Shown one piece after another: positions 63,486 to 64,000 of a stretch of 64,000 bases of DNA (its first letter is position 1; every line of letters begins with the position of its first letter). Both the position numbers and the translations under genes were made by a program. Location of the stretch: assembly GCA_035533075.1 (NCBI GenBank), contig DATLUO010000135.1:1-64000 (forward strand), written 5' to 3'. Below the pieces are notes generated by a model. The model made no database searches and was not told the origin of the DNA. It saw only the letters and a list, made by a program, of their open reading frames with translations. The stretch comes from Pirellulales bacterium. Lineage in GTDB: Bacteria; Planctomycetota; Planctomycetia; Pirellulales; JAICIG01.

Positions 63486-64000
63486 CTACCAATCAAGCAC
63501 CGACCCGTCGTCCTCATCATAAAGCTCGCTCCCGCGCCAGTCGTGGCCGATCTTCTCGGCCACGGCGTCGTCGTCGAGCTCGATGCCCAGGCCGGGGCCG
63601 GTCGGCAGGTCGAGATAGCCGTCGCGCAGCGCGAACGGCCGCTTCAAATACCCTTCGCCAAGCGTCACCTGCTCCTGGCAGAGGAAGTTGGGAATCGAAG
63701 CCGCGATCTGCACGCCGGCGGCCAACGAGATCGGGCCGAGAGGGTTATGCGGCGCGATTGCCGCGTAATAGGCTTCCGCCATGCCGGCGATCAGCCGCAC
63801 CTCGGTGATGCCGCCGGCGTGGCACAAATCGGGCTGCAAGATCGTCGCGGCCCTCTTTTCCAGCACCTCGCGAAAGCCCCACTTGGTGAATACCCGCTCG
63901 CCCGTGGCAATCGGCAAGTGTGTGCCACGAGCAAGCTCGGCCATCACGTCGTGGTTTTGCGCCTGGCACGGTTCTTCGACGAACATCGGCTGATACGGCT
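63486..64000 (-). CDS. Galactonate-dehydratase-like enolase-superfamily protein, C-terminal part
   Basis: Begins outside the window; 171 codons seen. The sequence PYQPMFVEEPCQAQNHDVMA, then PIATGERVFTKWGFREVL and LQPDLCHAGGITEVRLIAGM, is the mandelate-racemase-subgroup pattern with the metal-binding Glu in EEP and the Glu in GER. The family abstracts a proton alpha to a carboxylate; D-galactonate or related acid sugars are the usual substrates. Ends 31 bp before the sigma remnant. Specificity cannot be settled from the C-terminus. Confidence 0.88.
   Translation of the reverse strand, partial: PYQPMFVEEPCQAQNHDVMAELARGTHLPIATGERVFTKWGFREVLEKRAATILQPDLCHAGGITEVRLIAGMAEAYYAAIAPHNPLGPISLAAGVQIAASIPNFLCQEQVTLGEGYLKRPFALRDGYLDLPTGPGLGIELDDDAVAEKIGHDWRGSELYDEDDGSVLDW

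Overview
The window looks like a chromosomal segment of a Planctomycete, probably from the Pirellulales side. The evidence is the gene content rather than any single marker: two sets of secreted DUF1549/DUF1553 cytochrome-type proteins with DUF1501 proteins, a 4373-residue surface protein opening with the 'PLEERVMLD' N-terminal signature, a membrane Ser/Thr kinase fused to leucine-rich repeats next to an ECF sigma factor, and many DUF-type secreted proteins. Base composition is high GC except in an accessory block at about 10.0-13.3 kb. No rRNA, tRNA or CRISPR array was seen.

Layout. 1-0.76 kb: IS1634-type transposase cut by the window edge. 1.7-6.0 kb: a BRCT/MerR/TPR protein overlapping a membrane GTPase, then an HTH protein with a FokI-like PD-(D/E)XK domain. 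6.0-7.0 kb: non-coding DNA with three diverged repeats, each centred on a perfect palindrome. 7.0-13.3 kb: an accessory island with a DUF7689-like gene broken by a stop codon and a compact minus-strand run of seven genes (kinase, TPR protein, two hypotheticals, a 275-residue protein, a PIN-domain protein and a small protein). 13.7-16.5 kb: an MmeI-like restriction-methylation gene carrying a deletion and frameshift exactly where the nuclease EXK residues should be. 16.5-24.9 kb: flavin disulfide oxidoreductase, a DnaE2 remnant, a secreted protein, an EF-G paralogue, hisA and a sulfatase-like protein. 25.1-39.4 kb: the two secreted cytochrome/DUF1501 sets, interrupted by a RAYT transposase with REP sequences, an ATP:cob(I)alamin adenosyltransferase and several small or broken accessory genes. 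39.5-52.6 kb: the giant surface protein. 53.3-60.4 kb: an ATPase, a 375-bp nested palindrome, the kinase-LRR-LamG-beta-helix protein and its ECF sigma partner. 60.6-64.0 kb: O-antigen ligase, methyltransferase, a sigma-70 remnant and a partial galactonate-dehydratase-like gene.

Two themes stand out. First, gene decay and remodelling by small deletions: the restriction enzyme, DUF7689, DUF4058, DnaE2 and sigma-70 remnants. Second, an unusual load of short hairpin repeats that also sit in frame inside coding sequences. An 80-bp nested hairpin encodes the peptide APTLRGG in the kinase, a 35-bp repeat lies inside the nuclease gene, an 81-bp tandem repeat forms the tail of the ATPase, and heptamers form the tail of the ligase. 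The best candidates for an undescribed system are the kinase-TPR operon at 7.7-13.3 kb and the HTH-FokI-like protein with its neighbouring palindrome array. Both functional proposals are inference from sequence and context only.
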